Source: Amycolatopsis oliviviridis
GTDB lineage: Bacteria; Actinomycetota; Actinomycetes; Mycobacteriales; Pseudonocardiaceae
Length of the DNA stretch: 64,000 nucleotides
Assembly: GCF_014654365.1 (NCBI RefSeq)
Contig: NZ_BNAY01000005.1
Coordinates: 558,001 to 622,000, forward strand
Reading direction: 5' to 3'
The first letter of the stretch is position 1. Every line of letters starts with the position of its first letter. This document shows positions 7,969 through 16,831 of this stretch, piece by piece. Made by a program: the position numbers and the translations under genes. Under the pieces are notes generated by a model. That model saw nothing but the letters and a program-made list of their open reading frames with translations, ran no database searches and had not been told where the DNA came from.

Positions 7969-8754
7969 GTGCCCCTGGAGATCGCCTGCGACGAGTCCGG
8001 GTCCGAGGGCGAGAAACTGATCGGCGGGCAGACCGACGTCTTCGCGCACGCGGGGGTCCGGCTGAGCGTGGAAGAGGCCGCGGGCTGCCTGGCGGAACTG
8101 CGGCGCAGGATCCGCTCGCCGGCGGTCGAATACAAGGCCAACCATCTGCTCCGCGCGAAGCACCGGCGGGTCCTCGAATGGTTCCTCGGCCCGCGCGGTC
8201 CGGTCCACGGACGGGCGCAGGTGTACCTCGTGGACAAGAAACTGTTGCTGGCGAACGAACTCCGCGCGCTCGCCGGACCCGGTGTCCCGCCGGACGACGA
8301 GGTCCTTGCCGCGTTCAACGACGTGCTGCGGACCCGTAACCGGCGGGATCCGGTGGCGGGATCCTTCTTCGCGATGGCCGCGGACACGATCGCCGGGGAC
8401 ATCACGGAACTGCGGGCGAAGGTCGCCGAGCTGCGCGAGGCCAAGGTCCTCGATCCGCTCGTGCCCGCGATCCTTCGCGCCGTCGAGCACTGGAGCGCGG
8501 GCGGGGAACAGGTCTTCCTCGTTCACGACGAACAGCCGTCGCTCAAGGGAGAACGGCTCGCCCGGATCGAATCGAGTCCGGGGCTGGCCGGGATGGAATT
8601 CGTGGATTCGCGGACGGACCCCCGGGTCCAGGTCGCCGATTTCCTGGTCGGTGTCGCCCGCCGGATCGCCGAAGACGAACTGAACGGAAAAGGCGACGCG
8701 ATATTGACCGCATTGCTCGCACCGTATATCGACCAGGCGTCACTCTGGGGCTGA
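7969..8754 (+). CDS. DUF3800 family protein
   Basis: 261 residues with the DUF3800 pattern: acidic start IACDESGSEGE and a C-terminal VDSRTDPRVQVADFLVGVARR. The family is thought to have an RNase H-like nuclease fold and is common in mobile or defence-linked settings, but its function is undetermined. The start is GTG with a weak RBS. It stands alone, 42 bp after the ArsR gene and before geosmin synthase. No mobile-element genes are adjacent. Confidence 0.7.
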   Translation: MPLEIACDESGSEGEKLIGGQTDVFAHAGVRLSVEEAAGCLAELRRRIRSPAVEYKANHLLRAKHRRVLEWFLGPRGPVHGRAQVYLVDKKLLLANELRALAGPGVPPDDEVLAAFNDVLRTRNRRDPVAGSFFAMAADTIAGDITELRAKVAELREAKVLDPLVPAILRAVEHWSAGGEQVFLVHDEQPSLKGERLARIESSPGLAGMEFVDSRTDPRVQVADFLVGVARRIAEDELNGKGDAILTALLAPYIDQASLWG

Positions 8755-8858
8755 TTCACCCTTTGGCACACCGAATCGCTCGGGTGGCCGTAGCCCCGCG
8801 TGGCGCCGGGCTGGAAACGTCGAGGCGTATCCGACACCGGCCCGGGAGGCAGTCGCAG

Positions 8859-11024
8859 ATGCAGGCTTTCACCTTGCCCGAGTTCTACGTGCCGCATCCG
8901 GCCAGGATGAATCCGCACCTCGAAGCGGCGCGGGCGCACAGTATGGCCTGGGCCAGGCAGATGGGCATGCTCGATTCGCCCGCCCCGTCCGGTGACGTCG
9001 TCTGGACCGAGCAGGCGCTGGCGAAAATGGATTACGCGCTGCTCTGCGCGCACACCCATCCGGACTGTGACGGGCCGTCCCTCGATCTGGTCACGGATTG
9101 GTACGTGTGGGTGTTCTTCTTCGACGACGATTTCCTCGCGCAATTCAAGTACACGCGGAACACCGAAGGCGCGAAGGCTTATCTGGACCGGCTGGAACTG
9201 TTCATGACCGGGCCGGGTGAAACGTCACCGGAACCGGGTAATCCCGCCGAGGCCGGGCTCAAGGATCTCTGGGCGCGCACCATTCCCTCGATGTCGGAAG
9301 CCTGGCGACGGCGTTTCGTCACCAGCACCCACAACCTGATGGTCGAATCGCTCTGGGAACTGGACAACATCGACCGCGGCCGGATCGCGAATCCCATCGA
9401 GTACATCCAAATGCGCCGTCGCGTCGGCGGGGCGCCGTGGTCGGCGAACCTGATCGAGTACGCCGTCGGCGCCGAAGTACCGGACCGGATCGCGGTGACC
9501 AGGCCGATGGAGGTCCTGCGCGACACCTTCGCCGACGCCGTCCACCTTCGCAACGATCTCTTTTCCTACCAACGTGAAGTGCGTGAGGAAGGCGAGAACT
9601 CCAACGCCGTCCTCGTCTTCGAGGAATTCCTCGACCGCTCGACGCAGGAGGCCGCCGACCTCACCAACGACCTGCTGACCTCGCGGTTGCAGCAGTTCGA
9701 GAACACCGCGCTCGTCGAGGTGCCCGCGTTGCTGGCCGAGTACGACGTCTCGCTGCCCGAGCAGATCGCGGTCGGCCTGTACGTCAAGGGCCTGCAGGAC
9801 TGGCAATCCGGCGGCCACGAATGGCACACCCGGTCGAGCCGGTACATGAACGAGAGCCCGGACGGCACCGAATCGCGGCTGCTTTCGCCGAACCGGCTGG
9901 GGCTGGTCCAGCGGGCGAGACAGCAGGCGCCCGCGCCGTTCGCGAAGGTGGGATCGCTGCCGCTGCCGGAATTCCGGATGCCGTACCCCGTCCGCACCAG
10001 CCCTCACCTCGCCGCCGCGCGCGAGTACGCGCCGGAGTGGGCGCGGGAGATGGGGATGTTCGAGGAGGGGGTCTGGGACGAGCGCCGATGCCGAAGTCTC
10101 GACCCGGCGCACTGCGCCGCGATGATCGACGCGGACGCGGACCTCGAACGGCTGAAACTGTCGACCGACTGGCTCACCTGGGGCACCTACGGCGACGACT
10201 ACTTCCCGCTGATGTTCGGGCTGAAGCGGGACCCGGTGGCCGCGAAGCTGAGCAGCGACCGGCTTTCCCTGTTCATGCCGCTCGACGGCGAGCCGGTGCC
10301 GAAGCCCGCGAATCCGTTCGAACGGGGGCTCGTGGACCTGTGGAACCGCACCACCGGACCGCTGACCCCACACGCGCGGGCGGGGTTCCGGCGGGCGATC
10401 GAGAGCATGACCGCGAGCTGGGTCTGGGAGGTGGCGAACCGGGCGCAGAACCGCGTCCCGGACCCGGTCGACTACGTGGAGATGCGCCGCCGGACGTTCG
10501 GGTCGGACCTGACGAAGAGCCTCGCCCTCCTCGAAATCGGCGACGTCGTGCCGCCCGAGCTCCATCAGAACCGTGTGCTGTCCGAGCTCGACACCGCGGC
10601 GCAGGACTACGCGGCCTTCTCCAACGACCTGTTCTCGTATCAGAAAGAGATCGAGTACGAGGGCGAGACGCACAACCTGGTCCACGTCGTCGAACGGTTC
10701 CTCGCCGTGGACCGGGACGAGGCCCGCGACATCACCGCCCGGCTGATGAACGCGCGGATGGACCAGTTCCGGCAGCTCGCCGACGAGGACCTGCCGCGGA
10801 TGTGCGACGACCTCGGGCTCGACGACGAGGTCCGCGTGGCTGTGACGAGGTACGCGGATCATCTTAAGGACTGGATGGCCGGGATCCTGGAATGGCACCG
10901 GAACTGCGCGCGGTACACGCCTGAGGAACTGGAACGCGCCCACGCTCCCGAGCCGCCGTCGTTCTCCCGTGTGCCGAGCGGGCTCGGGATGTCCGCGTGG
11001 CGGATCGGGAGCGGGGCGCGCTAG
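8859..11024 (+). CDS. geoA: Geosmin synthase (germacradienol/geosmin synthase)
   Basis: 721-residue cytoplasmic two-domain sesquiterpene cyclase. The N-terminal half turns farnesyl diphosphate into germacradienol and germacrene D. The C-terminal half fragments germacradienol to geosmin. N-domain Mg motif DDDFLAQ (D89-D91) and NSE triad N232/S236/E240 (NDLFSYQRE); C-domain DDYFP (D446-D447) and N589/S593/E597 (NDLFSYQKE). The acidic motif differs slightly from the DDHFLE I recall for the S. coelicolor enzyme. ATG with GGGAGG 9 nt upstream; a longer frame from 8763 lacks homology. Monocistronic, followed by repeats and a strong hairpin. Confidence 0.96.
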   Translation: MQAFTLPEFYVPHPARMNPHLEAARAHSMAWARQMGMLDSPAPSGDVVWTEQALAKMDYALLCAHTHPDCDGPSLDLVTDWYVWVFFFDDDFLAQFKYTRNTEGAKAYLDRLELFMTGPGETSPEPGNPAEAGLKDLWARTIPSMSEAWRRRFVTSTHNLMVESLWELDNIDRGRIANPIEYIQMRRRVGGAPWSANLIEYAVGAEVPDRIAVTRPMEVLRDTFADAVHLRNDLFSYQREVREEGENSNAVLVFEEFLDRSTQEAADLTNDLLTSRLQQFENTALVEVPALLAEYDVSLPEQIAVGLYVKGLQDWQSGGHEWHTRSSRYMNESPDGTESRLLSPNRLGLVQRARQQAPAPFAKVGSLPLPEFRMPYPVRTSPHLAAAREYAPEWAREMGMFEEGVWDERRCRSLDPAHCAAMIDADADLERLKLSTDWLTWGTYGDDYFPLMFGLKRDPVAAKLSSDRLSLFMPLDGEPVPKPANPFERGLVDLWNRTTGPLTPHARAGFRRAIESMTASWVWEVANRAQNRVPDPVDYVEMRRRTFGSDLTKSLALLEIGDVVPPELHQNRVLSELDTAAQDYAAFSNDLFSYQKEIEYEGETHNLVHVVERFLAVDRDEARDITARLMNARMDQFRQLADEDLPRMCDDLGLDDEVRVAVTRYADHLKDWMAGILEWHRNCARYTPEELERAHAPEPPSFSRVPSGLGMSAWRIGSGAR

Positions 11025-11039
11025 ATCGGAGCGACGCCG

Positions 11040-11165
11040 CGTGAAGGCCCCCTTCACGCGGCTCAGCCGAGGGAACTCGACCTTCACGGACTGGCCGGCG
11101 CTCGGCGGCGAGAGACGCGGCGAAGGGGACTTTCCGCTCGTGCGATGTGGGGAAAGCTCCCTTCA
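11040..11165. repeat. Family 2 intergenic inverted repeats (GAAGGCCCCCTTC type)
   Basis: Two adjacent imperfect hairpins follow geoA. The first begins GTGAAGGCCCCCTTCACGCG and contains GGCTCAGCCGAGG, the same core as copies near 28989 and 51232. The second pairs GAAGGGGACTTTCC with GGAAAGCTCCCTTC (about 11122-11163). They are part of a repeat family scattered through this window. A role in termination or mRNA 3'-end protection is plausible. Confidence 0.6.
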
Positions 11166-11290
11166 CCACGCGTTTCGCCGACCGGTCAGGCACCTGACAC
11201 GACACGTTTGCCTTACCTCTCGAGAGAACCCGTATCGCCACTCACGACCCCGATCTCCTGGACCGATGTGGTCTGGCGGCAGGGCGATGG

Positions 11291-11339
11291 TGCGAAGGTG
11301 GCTTTCACAACCTTCAACGTTGTGAAAGCCACCTTCGCA
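11291..11339. terminator. Perfect 21-bp hairpin between convergent geoA and GH64 genes
   Basis: Arms 11291-11311 and 11319-11339 are exact inverted repeats of 21 bp (TGCGAAGGTGGCTTTCACAA...) with a 7-nt loop. The position between converging genes suggests a bidirectional terminator. There is no T-tract, as is usual in high-GC actinobacteria. The remaining 11166-11290 and 11340-11389 show nothing I can name. Confidence 0.6.
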
Positions 11340-11389
11340 ACATCCGAGGCCGACCCAATGCCCTTGGCGGCCTTGTCGCGAGCCTGGAC

Positions 11390-12577
11390 TCAGAAAGCCG
11401 TCAGGGTGATCTTCGCGGTCTTCGGGTCCCCGTCGTGCACCAGCGACTCGAAGTGCCCGACGTCGTCGAACGCGAAGCCGTACGCCTTCCCGTCGACCAT
11501 CTGCTCGTGCACGATCCGCGAGTAGTGGTCGGTCACGGGCTGCTTGTAGAACGGGCCGGCGTCGTAGGTCGGCTGGGTGTGCAGGGTGCCGAGGGTCGAC
11601 CGGTGCAGCGCCGCGCACAGCGTCCGCGCGATCGGGCCGACGACCTGGTCGTTCGGTGCCTGCAGCCGCCCGTCGCAGTTGAAGACGTCGCGAGTGCTCG
11701 GCTTGCTGAACGACGCCACCTCGGCGCCCGAGGGGTTCGTGAACCGCATGACGTCGTCCCCGCCGGTCTTGCCGGTGAACTTCTTGCCGGGTTCGGCCTC
11801 GAACGGGACCACGGTCAGCGGTGTCGACTTGTAGGTGTTCCAGGCGCTCGTGACGTAGCCGTCGAGGTAGGTCCCGCTGAACTTGCCCGTGTCCAGCCCC
11901 TTGCCCGGAGCGAGGACCCGCAGGTCGTTGTACACCAGGTTCGCGAAGCCGGACTGTCCCTTGACGCCGTTGAAGATGTTCGCGCGGCCGCCCGGCTTGA
12001 GGCGTCCCGCCTCCTTGTTCTGGCCGGCGCCGTTGGTCAGCCCGACGGCGTGCGGCACGCTGAACATGTCCACCTGCGAGCTGTTGATGAACAACCCGCC
12101 GTTGTCGTAGGTGAACTCGCTCCAGTCGAACAGGATGTCGCGGTTCGGGTCGCCGTCGGCCCACGGTGCCGGCTGCACCAGGCCGTCCGGGGTCAGGAAG
12201 AACTTGATCTTCTGCCCGAACGACATGTAGACGCGGCCCGAGAGCATCCGCGGGATCTTCAGTGTGGTCGAACCGCCGTTGCCGGGGCCCGCGATCGAGA
12301 CGTCCGGCGCGGGGCTCGGCGGGTTCGCGCCCGGCGGCCACGGGGTGAAGGCACCGGCGGCGTTGACGTAGCCGAGCTTGCCGGTGTTGAGGTTCGTGCC
12401 GAGCACGTAGAGGTGGACCGCGTCGGAGCGGCCCGAATCGTTGGTGACGGTCAGCGGCAGCGGGTCGGGACCGGCGGCGACGGCGGCAGGAGCCGAAAGC
12501 GCCGAAACTCCGGTGACCAGGGGGAGGGTGACCGCCAGCGCGGTCAAAACGCGCCGGATTTTCTTACGGATGCGCAC
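11390..12577 (-). CDS. Secreted glycoside hydrolase family 64 beta-1,3-glucanase
   Basis: 395 residues. Signal peptide with basic RIRKKIRR, hydrophobic core and probable cleavage after AVAA (about residue 35). The mature part matches GH64 / thaumatin-like laminaripentaose-producing glucanases: PLTVTNDSGRSDAVHLYVLG at its start, then GRVYMSFGQKIKFFL, FDWSEFTYDNGGLFINSSQVDMFS and a C-terminal HFESLVHDGDP. It likely degrades fungal cell-wall beta-1,3-glucan outside the cell. GTG start with GAGGAG upstream. Faces the sigma factor gene across a 303-bp gap that holds only the hairpins described at 12822. Confidence 0.88.
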   Translation of the reverse strand: MRIRKKIRRVLTALAVTLPLVTGVSALSAPAAVAAGPDPLPLTVTNDSGRSDAVHLYVLGTNLNTGKLGYVNAAGAFTPWPPGANPPSPAPDVSIAGPGNGGSTTLKIPRMLSGRVYMSFGQKIKFFLTPDGLVQPAPWADGDPNRDILFDWSEFTYDNGGLFINSSQVDMFSVPHAVGLTNGAGQNKEAGRLKPGGRANIFNGVKGQSGFANLVYNDLRVLAPGKGLDTGKFSGTYLDGYVTSAWNTYKSTPLTVVPFEAEPGKKFTGKTGGDDVMRFTNPSGAEVASFSKPSTRDVFNCDGRLQAPNDQVVGPIARTLCAALHRSTLGTLHTQPTYDAGPFYKQPVTDHYSRIVHEQMVDGKAYGFAFDDVGHFESLVHDGDPKTAKITLTAF

Positions 12578-12821
12578 AGTTCACTCCTCGGCGGAATCCC
12601 GCCGCGGAACGCGAACGCGCCGCGGCGGTGCTTGCGGATGTCGGCCGGGGGCGCGTTCCCGGCCTGGGTGTGACCTTGGCGAGGGGTCTCAGCACGGGAA
12701 GTTACGGTCCGGTGGGCAACGTGTCCAGACCACTGGTGAGAATCTGTCCGATTCCTTGCCCGTATGGACATTTGGTCGCGGACTTTCGTCGATTGAGGTG
12801 GCCGGATATCTCGACTACCGT

Positions 12822-12861
12822 GGTCCGCGTTCCGTCCTGGACCCCGGCGGCCGGGTTTTTT
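12822..12861 (+). promoter_or_regulatory. Possible transcription attenuator in the leader of an ECF sigma gene
   Basis: CCCGG (12843-12847) and CCGGG (12851-12855) form a short GC stem directly followed by six T (12856-12861), an intrinsic-terminator arrangement only 19 bp before the sigma gene ATG. An upstream pair GGTCC (12822-12826) / GGACC (12839-12843) touches the terminator arm and could compete with it. Nothing else recognisable lies in 12578-12880. Confidence 0.4.
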
Positions 12862-12880
12862 CATCCGTGGGGAGCGGGGC

Positions 12881-13504
12881 ATGGACGGCGATGGGTTTCC
12901 GGTGCGAAGAACCGGCGGCGGTGAGACGTGGATTTCTCCTGCCTGCTGGGACGATCTGGCCAGGACGGCGGCCGAGGGGGCGCCGCACGGGATGGACGAC
13001 CTCATGGCCGTCCTCGTGCCGTGGGCGCGGCAGTACACCGAAGCCCGTCTTCGCGGCCATGACCTGACTTATCTCGAACCCGCGGACGTCGCGCAGGAGA
13101 TCTGCCTCGCGGTCTTCATCGCGGTTCCCGGTTACGGCCTGCGCGGCGGGTCCTTCCTGTTCCTCATGCGCGCCATCGCGGCGAACAAGGTCGCGGACGT
13201 CTTCCGTAAGGCGGCGCGGAGCAGGCAGGTACTGACCGGTGAACTCCCCGAGCGCCCGGCGGTGGCCGCGGAAGAACCGGAACAGCGGGCACTGCAGACC
13301 GATCTCGGGGTCCGGCTCGGCAGGCTGATGCGGATGTTGCCGGTGTCCCACCGGGAAGTGCTGGGAATGCGGGTGATCGGCGAGCTGTCGTCGAACGAGA
13401 CCGCGGCGGCGCTCGGGACGACGTCGTCACGCGTGCGGGTGACCAAACACCGGGCGATCAGCAGGCTGCGCGCGTGCGCTCAGCGCCAGGACGCCTTCAG
13501 CTGA
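12881..13504 (+). CDS. ECF-type RNA polymerase sigma factor, SigD-like
   Basis: 207 residues. Region 2 around ADVAQEICLAVFIAVPGYGL...FLFLMRAIAANKVADVFRKAARSR. Region 4 is LPVSHREVLGMRVIGELSSNETAAALGTTSSRVRVTKHRAISRLR. The region 2 wording resembles mycobacterial SigD-type factors. ATG with GGGGAG upstream. No anti-sigma gene follows: the next genes are ANTAR proteins after a 285-bp gap in which I see no feature. A T-run hairpin just upstream may limit read-through into it. Confidence 0.85.
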   Translation: MDGDGFPVRRTGGGETWISPACWDDLARTAAEGAPHGMDDLMAVLVPWARQYTEARLRGHDLTYLEPADVAQEICLAVFIAVPGYGLRGGSFLFLMRAIAANKVADVFRKAARSRQVLTGELPERPAVAAEEPEQRALQTDLGVRLGRLMRMLPVSHREVLGMRVIGELSSNETAAALGTTSSRVRVTKHRAISRLRACAQRQDAFS

Positions 13505-13789
13505 ATACGGACCAGTAGCCGGAGTAATCGATTCTCCCGCTTGGCCCGGGTCTCGAGAATGCGAACGCACATGGCCCCTCCAGAGCTCGCCGACGAGCGC
13601 CGTCACCGAGGGCCAGGGCGAGCGGTCGCGGGTTCCACCCTAGGCGCGGAACGGGGACCCGGAACCGGCTGAACGGAGGATCGGCGATCGAGTGGGCCGT
13701 TCCGACGATCATCGCTCGGCTCTTCGGGCTACTGCATTGGTGCGTAAGAAGCCTTCGCGGGCAACGTAAAGCGATGGAAACATGCGAGA

Positions 13790-14065
13790 ATGAGCGGTGG
13801 CCCGGCCGCTGAAGCCGCGATCACTCTCGCCGTCGCCGCTATCGACGTCGGCAAGCCCGGTCTGGCCGAATTGATCGATCTCGAATTCACCGAACACCGT
13901 GCACAGGTGCATCAAGCCACCGGCATGGTGTCGGTCCAGCTCGACATCGGGCTCCCGGATGCGCTCGTCCGCCTGCGTGCCCGTGCCTATGCCAGCGACC
14001 GGAGGCTCGACGAGGTCGCCCAGGACATGGTGTTAGGCAGGCTCACGTTCCGGCCCGATTCGTGA
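13790..14065 (+). CDS. ANTAR-only protein, sensor part missing
   Basis: 91 residues. The C-terminal 55 (HQATGMVSVQLDIGLPDALVRLRARAYASDRRLDEVAQDMV) match the ANTAR RNA-binding helical domain found at the end of GAF-ANTAR regulators, which act by antitermination on nascent mRNA. Such proteins normally have a GAF domain of about 150 residues in front. Here only about 35 unrelated-looking residues precede it. The RBS is weak. Either a free-standing ANTAR or the relic of a longer gene. It is followed 30 bp later by a second ANTAR gene. Confidence 0.65.
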   Translation: MSGGPAAEAAITLAVAAIDVGKPGLAELIDLEFTEHRAQVHQATGMVSVQLDIGLPDALVRLRARAYASDRRLDEVAQDMVLGRLTFRPDS

Positions 14066-14095
14066 TGGGTCGTGTGCCAAGGAGATATTCGAACG

Positions 14096-14740
14096 ATGAC
14101 CGACCCGGCGACCGTCCTGCGGGAAACCTTCGTGCAGCTGGCGGACACCCTTGTCGACGACTTCGATCTCATCGAGTTCCTCGATCAGCTCGTGCTCGGA
14201 TGCGTGGAACTGCTCGACGTCTGTACCGCCGGGCTGTTGCTCGCCGACGCTCGCGGCAGCCTCACCATGGTGGCCGCGTCCGACGAACAGACCCGGCTGC
14301 TGGAATTGTTCCAGTCGCAGAACTCGGAAGGCCCGTGCCTGGACTGCTATCGGAGCGCGGAGCCGGTCGTCTGCCCGGATCTGGTGCGTGCGCGCGGAAG
14401 ATGGCCGAAGTTCGTGCGGGAGGCGGAGGGCGCGGGGTTCCGGTCCGTGTACGCCGTGCCGATGCGACTGCGGCTGGGGCAGGCGCTCGTGGACGTCGCC
14501 ACGATCGGCATCCTGCACAACCGCCTGGTGCAGCGGCAGGAAATAATCACCGCGCAGCTGCAGACCGCGTTGAACAGCAGAGTGCTCATCGAGCAGGCGA
14601 AGGGCGTGCTCGCCGAACGGCTGCGGGTTTCGGTGGACCAGGCGTTCGGCGTATTGCGCGCCCACGCGCGGAGCAACAACCTCAAGATCCTCGCGGTGGC
14701 GACCGGAATCATAGACCGCACAGTGGAAATCCCGCGCTGA
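14096..14740 (+). CDS. GAF-ANTAR antitermination regulator with internally shortened GAF domain
   Basis: 214 residues from ATG; AAGGAG lies 12 nt upstream, and a GTG at 14072 is less likely. GAF domain from FDLIEFLDQLVLGCVELLDV to FRSVYAVPMRLR, then ANTAR (QLQTALNSRVLIEQAKGVLAERL ...). In relatives as I remember them, PMRLR is followed by about 25 residues (strand xVIGALNLF, a loop, then DVRLGQALADVATIG). Here PMRLR runs directly into LGQALVDVATIG, as if that piece had been removed in frame near 14470. The last GAF strand would be missing, which should affect ligand sensing. RNA binding may be intact. Confidence 0.8.
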   Translation: MTDPATVLRETFVQLADTLVDDFDLIEFLDQLVLGCVELLDVCTAGLLLADARGSLTMVAASDEQTRLLELFQSQNSEGPCLDCYRSAEPVVCPDLVRARGRWPKFVREAEGAGFRSVYAVPMRLRLGQALVDVATIGILHNRLVQRQEIITAQLQTALNSRVLIEQAKGVLAERLRVSVDQAFGVLRAHARSNNLKILAVATGIIDRTVEIPR

Positions 14741-14793
14741 ACGATACCGCTTCGGCGCTTGTCCGCCCTTTGGTGATACCCAAAACTGGGTGG

Positions 14794-15708
14794 GTGTTCT
14801 CCCTGGAGCAGCTGGTGAGTTTCGTCGCGGTGGCCGAGGAACTGCACTACGGCCGGGCGGCGGAGCGGCTCTCGATGACCCAGCCGCCGCTGAGCAGGCG
14901 GATCCAGTTGCTGGAGCGCGAACTGGGCGTCGAACTTTTCGACCGTACGCACCGCACCGTCCGGCTGACCCCGGCCGGACGGGTTTTTCTCGCCGAGGCA
15001 AGAAAAATACTGCGTTCGTCGCAAGAGGCGACGCTGTATGTCCGCCGGGCGAAGAAGGGCGAGGTCGGGGCCGTCACGCTCGGATTCACCGCCACCGCGG
15101 CGTATTCGTATCTCGAACGCGTCCTCGCCGCGGTGAACGCCGAGATGCCCGGCGTCGATCTGGTGCTGCGGGAACTGGTGACGGCCGCGCAGGTGGAGGA
15201 GCTGCTGACGGGCGGGGTCGACCTCGGCATGGTCCGGCCGCCGGTGACCGGCGGCGACATCGTGACCCTGCCGCTGTGGCGGGAACCGTTGCTGGCGGCG
15301 CTGCCGTCGTCGCATCCTTTGGCGCGGCGCAAGAGGAATCCCGACGTCCGCGACTTCGACCGCGAGCCGTTCATCATGTACTCGCCGTCGGAGTGCCGGT
15401 ACTTCCACGACATGCTCGTGACGGTCTTCCGCGTGGCGCGGGTGCTGCCGGAGTACACGCAATACGCCGGTCAGGCGCATACCGTGCTCGCGCTGGTCAA
15501 GGCGGAGCTCGGGGTCGCGCTGGTCCCGGCCGCGGCCGCCGCGCTGCGGTTCGAGGGCGTCGTGCTCCGGCCGGTGGACGGGATCGAGGGCCGTCCGGTG
15601 GAACTGGAACTGATGTGGCGGCGGGGCAACGACAATCCGGCGCTCGGCGCGTTGCTCACCGTCATCGGCAACCTCGCGCGGCGGGCACGTCAGTCCACAG
15701 TGGACTGA
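14794..15708 (+). CDS. LysR-family transcriptional regulator
   Basis: 304 residues from GTG. A GTG at 14773 is also possible; neither has a clear RBS. N-terminal HTH FSLEQLVSFVAVAEELHYGRAAERLSMTQPPLSRRIQLLERELGVELF, then a substrate-binding domain (GAVTLGFTATAAYSYLERVL, VDLGMVRPP, LALVKAELGVALVPAAA). The effector and targets are unknown: no divergent catabolic operon adjoins it. Its last codons overlap the convergent methyltransferase gene in a shared palindrome. Confidence 0.88.
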   Translation: MFSLEQLVSFVAVAEELHYGRAAERLSMTQPPLSRRIQLLERELGVELFDRTHRTVRLTPAGRVFLAEARKILRSSQEATLYVRRAKKGEVGAVTLGFTATAAYSYLERVLAAVNAEMPGVDLVLRELVTAAQVEELLTGGVDLGMVRPPVTGGDIVTLPLWREPLLAALPSSHPLARRKRNPDVRDFDREPFIMYSPSECRYFHDMLVTVFRVARVLPEYTQYAGQAHTVLALVKAELGVALVPAAAAALRFEGVVLRPVDGIEGRPVELELMWRRGNDNPALGALLTVIGNLARRARQSTVD

Positions 15709-16697
15709 CTGGTCCAGCCGTCGCCCCATTCGGCGTCCCTGGCCGCGCGGTAGGCGCTGCCGTGCCGTTTGGTGACGATCGTTTCGGTGAGCCCGGAGCC
15801 GGCGCACAGGGACAGGCTGACCATGCCCTTGCGTTTGGCCGGATGCCGCAGGATCCGGCTCCCGGCCCGCTCCGGTGTCGTGCGCGAGGCGACGACGTAG
15901 GAGAACTTCTCGTCCTCGAAGCCGAGCGTCCCGGACTTGAGCTGGCGATGCAGGCCGGTGCGCGGGAGCCGCGCGGAGAAATGGCACCAGTCCTTGCCGC
16001 GCGGGATCGGGCAGGCGCCTTCGTGCGGGCAGGGCGCGACCAGGGAGAGGCCGAGCTCGACGAGCTGATCCCGCGCCTCGACGATCCGTTCGTAGCCCGC
16101 GGGAGTGCCCGGCTCGATCAGCACCAGCATCCCGGCCTTCGCCGACAGCCAGTGGACGACGTCGGCCCGGCGGGCATCGGGCAGCTCGCCGAGGACATAG
16201 GAGAGGGTCACCAGGTCCGCGTCCGGCGCGGGGGCGGTCGGGTCGATCAGGCCGCGCCGCCAGGTCGAGTCGCGGACGGCCTGGTCGCCGGCGTTGCCCG
16301 CGAGCCGCCGTCCCAGCGCGATCGCGCCCGGGACCTGCTCGACGACGGTGCTTTCCTCCAGCGACCGCCAGACGTCGGCCGCCGCCCAGATCGCGGCCCC
16401 GGTCCCGCCGCCGATGTCGATCTGCGTGCGTGGAGCGAACCCGGGAGTGCGGAGGGCGGCTTCGGTGAGAACGGCGTGTACGGCCGCGTAGGTGGCCGGC
16501 ATCCGGTAGCCCGCGTACGCCGCGATGTCGGCTTCGGAGGCGAGGATGGGCGCGCTCGCGGGGGCGTTCTCGCGGTAGCGCGTGCTGAGCCGCTCGACGG
16601 ACTGGGTCAGCCTGTTCTGCGGGTACTTGCCCAGCTCCTCGTCGAGGGCGGAGCGGAGGGTTTCGGGGAGAGGCGACACGGGGGAACACTCTCTCAT
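15690..16697 (-). CDS. Rsm22/METTL17-type small-subunit ribosome assembly methyltransferase
   Basis: 335 residues. SAM-binding motif TQIDIGGGTGAAIWAA (about 93-107) with LVTLSYVLGEL. The Rsm22 signature follows: CPHEGACPIPRGKDWCHFSARLPRTGLHRQLK, whose Cys residues match the iron-sulfur ligands described for METTL17/Rsm22. The family associates with the small ribosomal subunit; the bacterial role is poorly defined. ATG start at the distal end. Converges with LysR, and both proteins end in QSTVD because the coding ends share a palindrome. Confidence 0.82.
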   Translation of the reverse strand: MRECSPVSPLPETLRSALDEELGKYPQNRLTQSVERLSTRYRENAPASAPILASEADIAAYAGYRMPATYAAVHAVLTEAALRTPGFAPRTQIDIGGGTGAAIWAAADVWRSLEESTVVEQVPGAIALGRRLAGNAGDQAVRDSTWRRGLIDPTAPAPDADLVTLSYVLGELPDARRADVVHWLSAKAGMLVLIEPGTPAGYERIVEARDQLVELGLSLVAPCPHEGACPIPRGKDWCHFSARLPRTGLHRQLKSGTLGFEDEKFSYVVASRTTPERAGSRILRHPAKRKGMVSLSLCAGSGLTETIVTKRHGSAYRAARDAEWGDGWTSQSTVD

Positions 16698-16831
16698 GGG
16701 TGGTTGACCTGGGGTTTTCCGGCTGCTCGAATACTCGCGGAAAAAAGTTCGGGGACCGTGTCGAAACCCGGGGTGCCCGATCGACGCGTAGATGTGGCAG
16801 GGACGAGCCCCGCCGGGAACGGAGACTTCTG

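Noticed and set aside
15690..15708. GTCCACA palindrome considered as a DnaA box
   Set aside because: The actinobacterial DnaA box needs TTGTCCACA; here the first bases do not fit, there is a single site, and no dnaA or dnaN is near.
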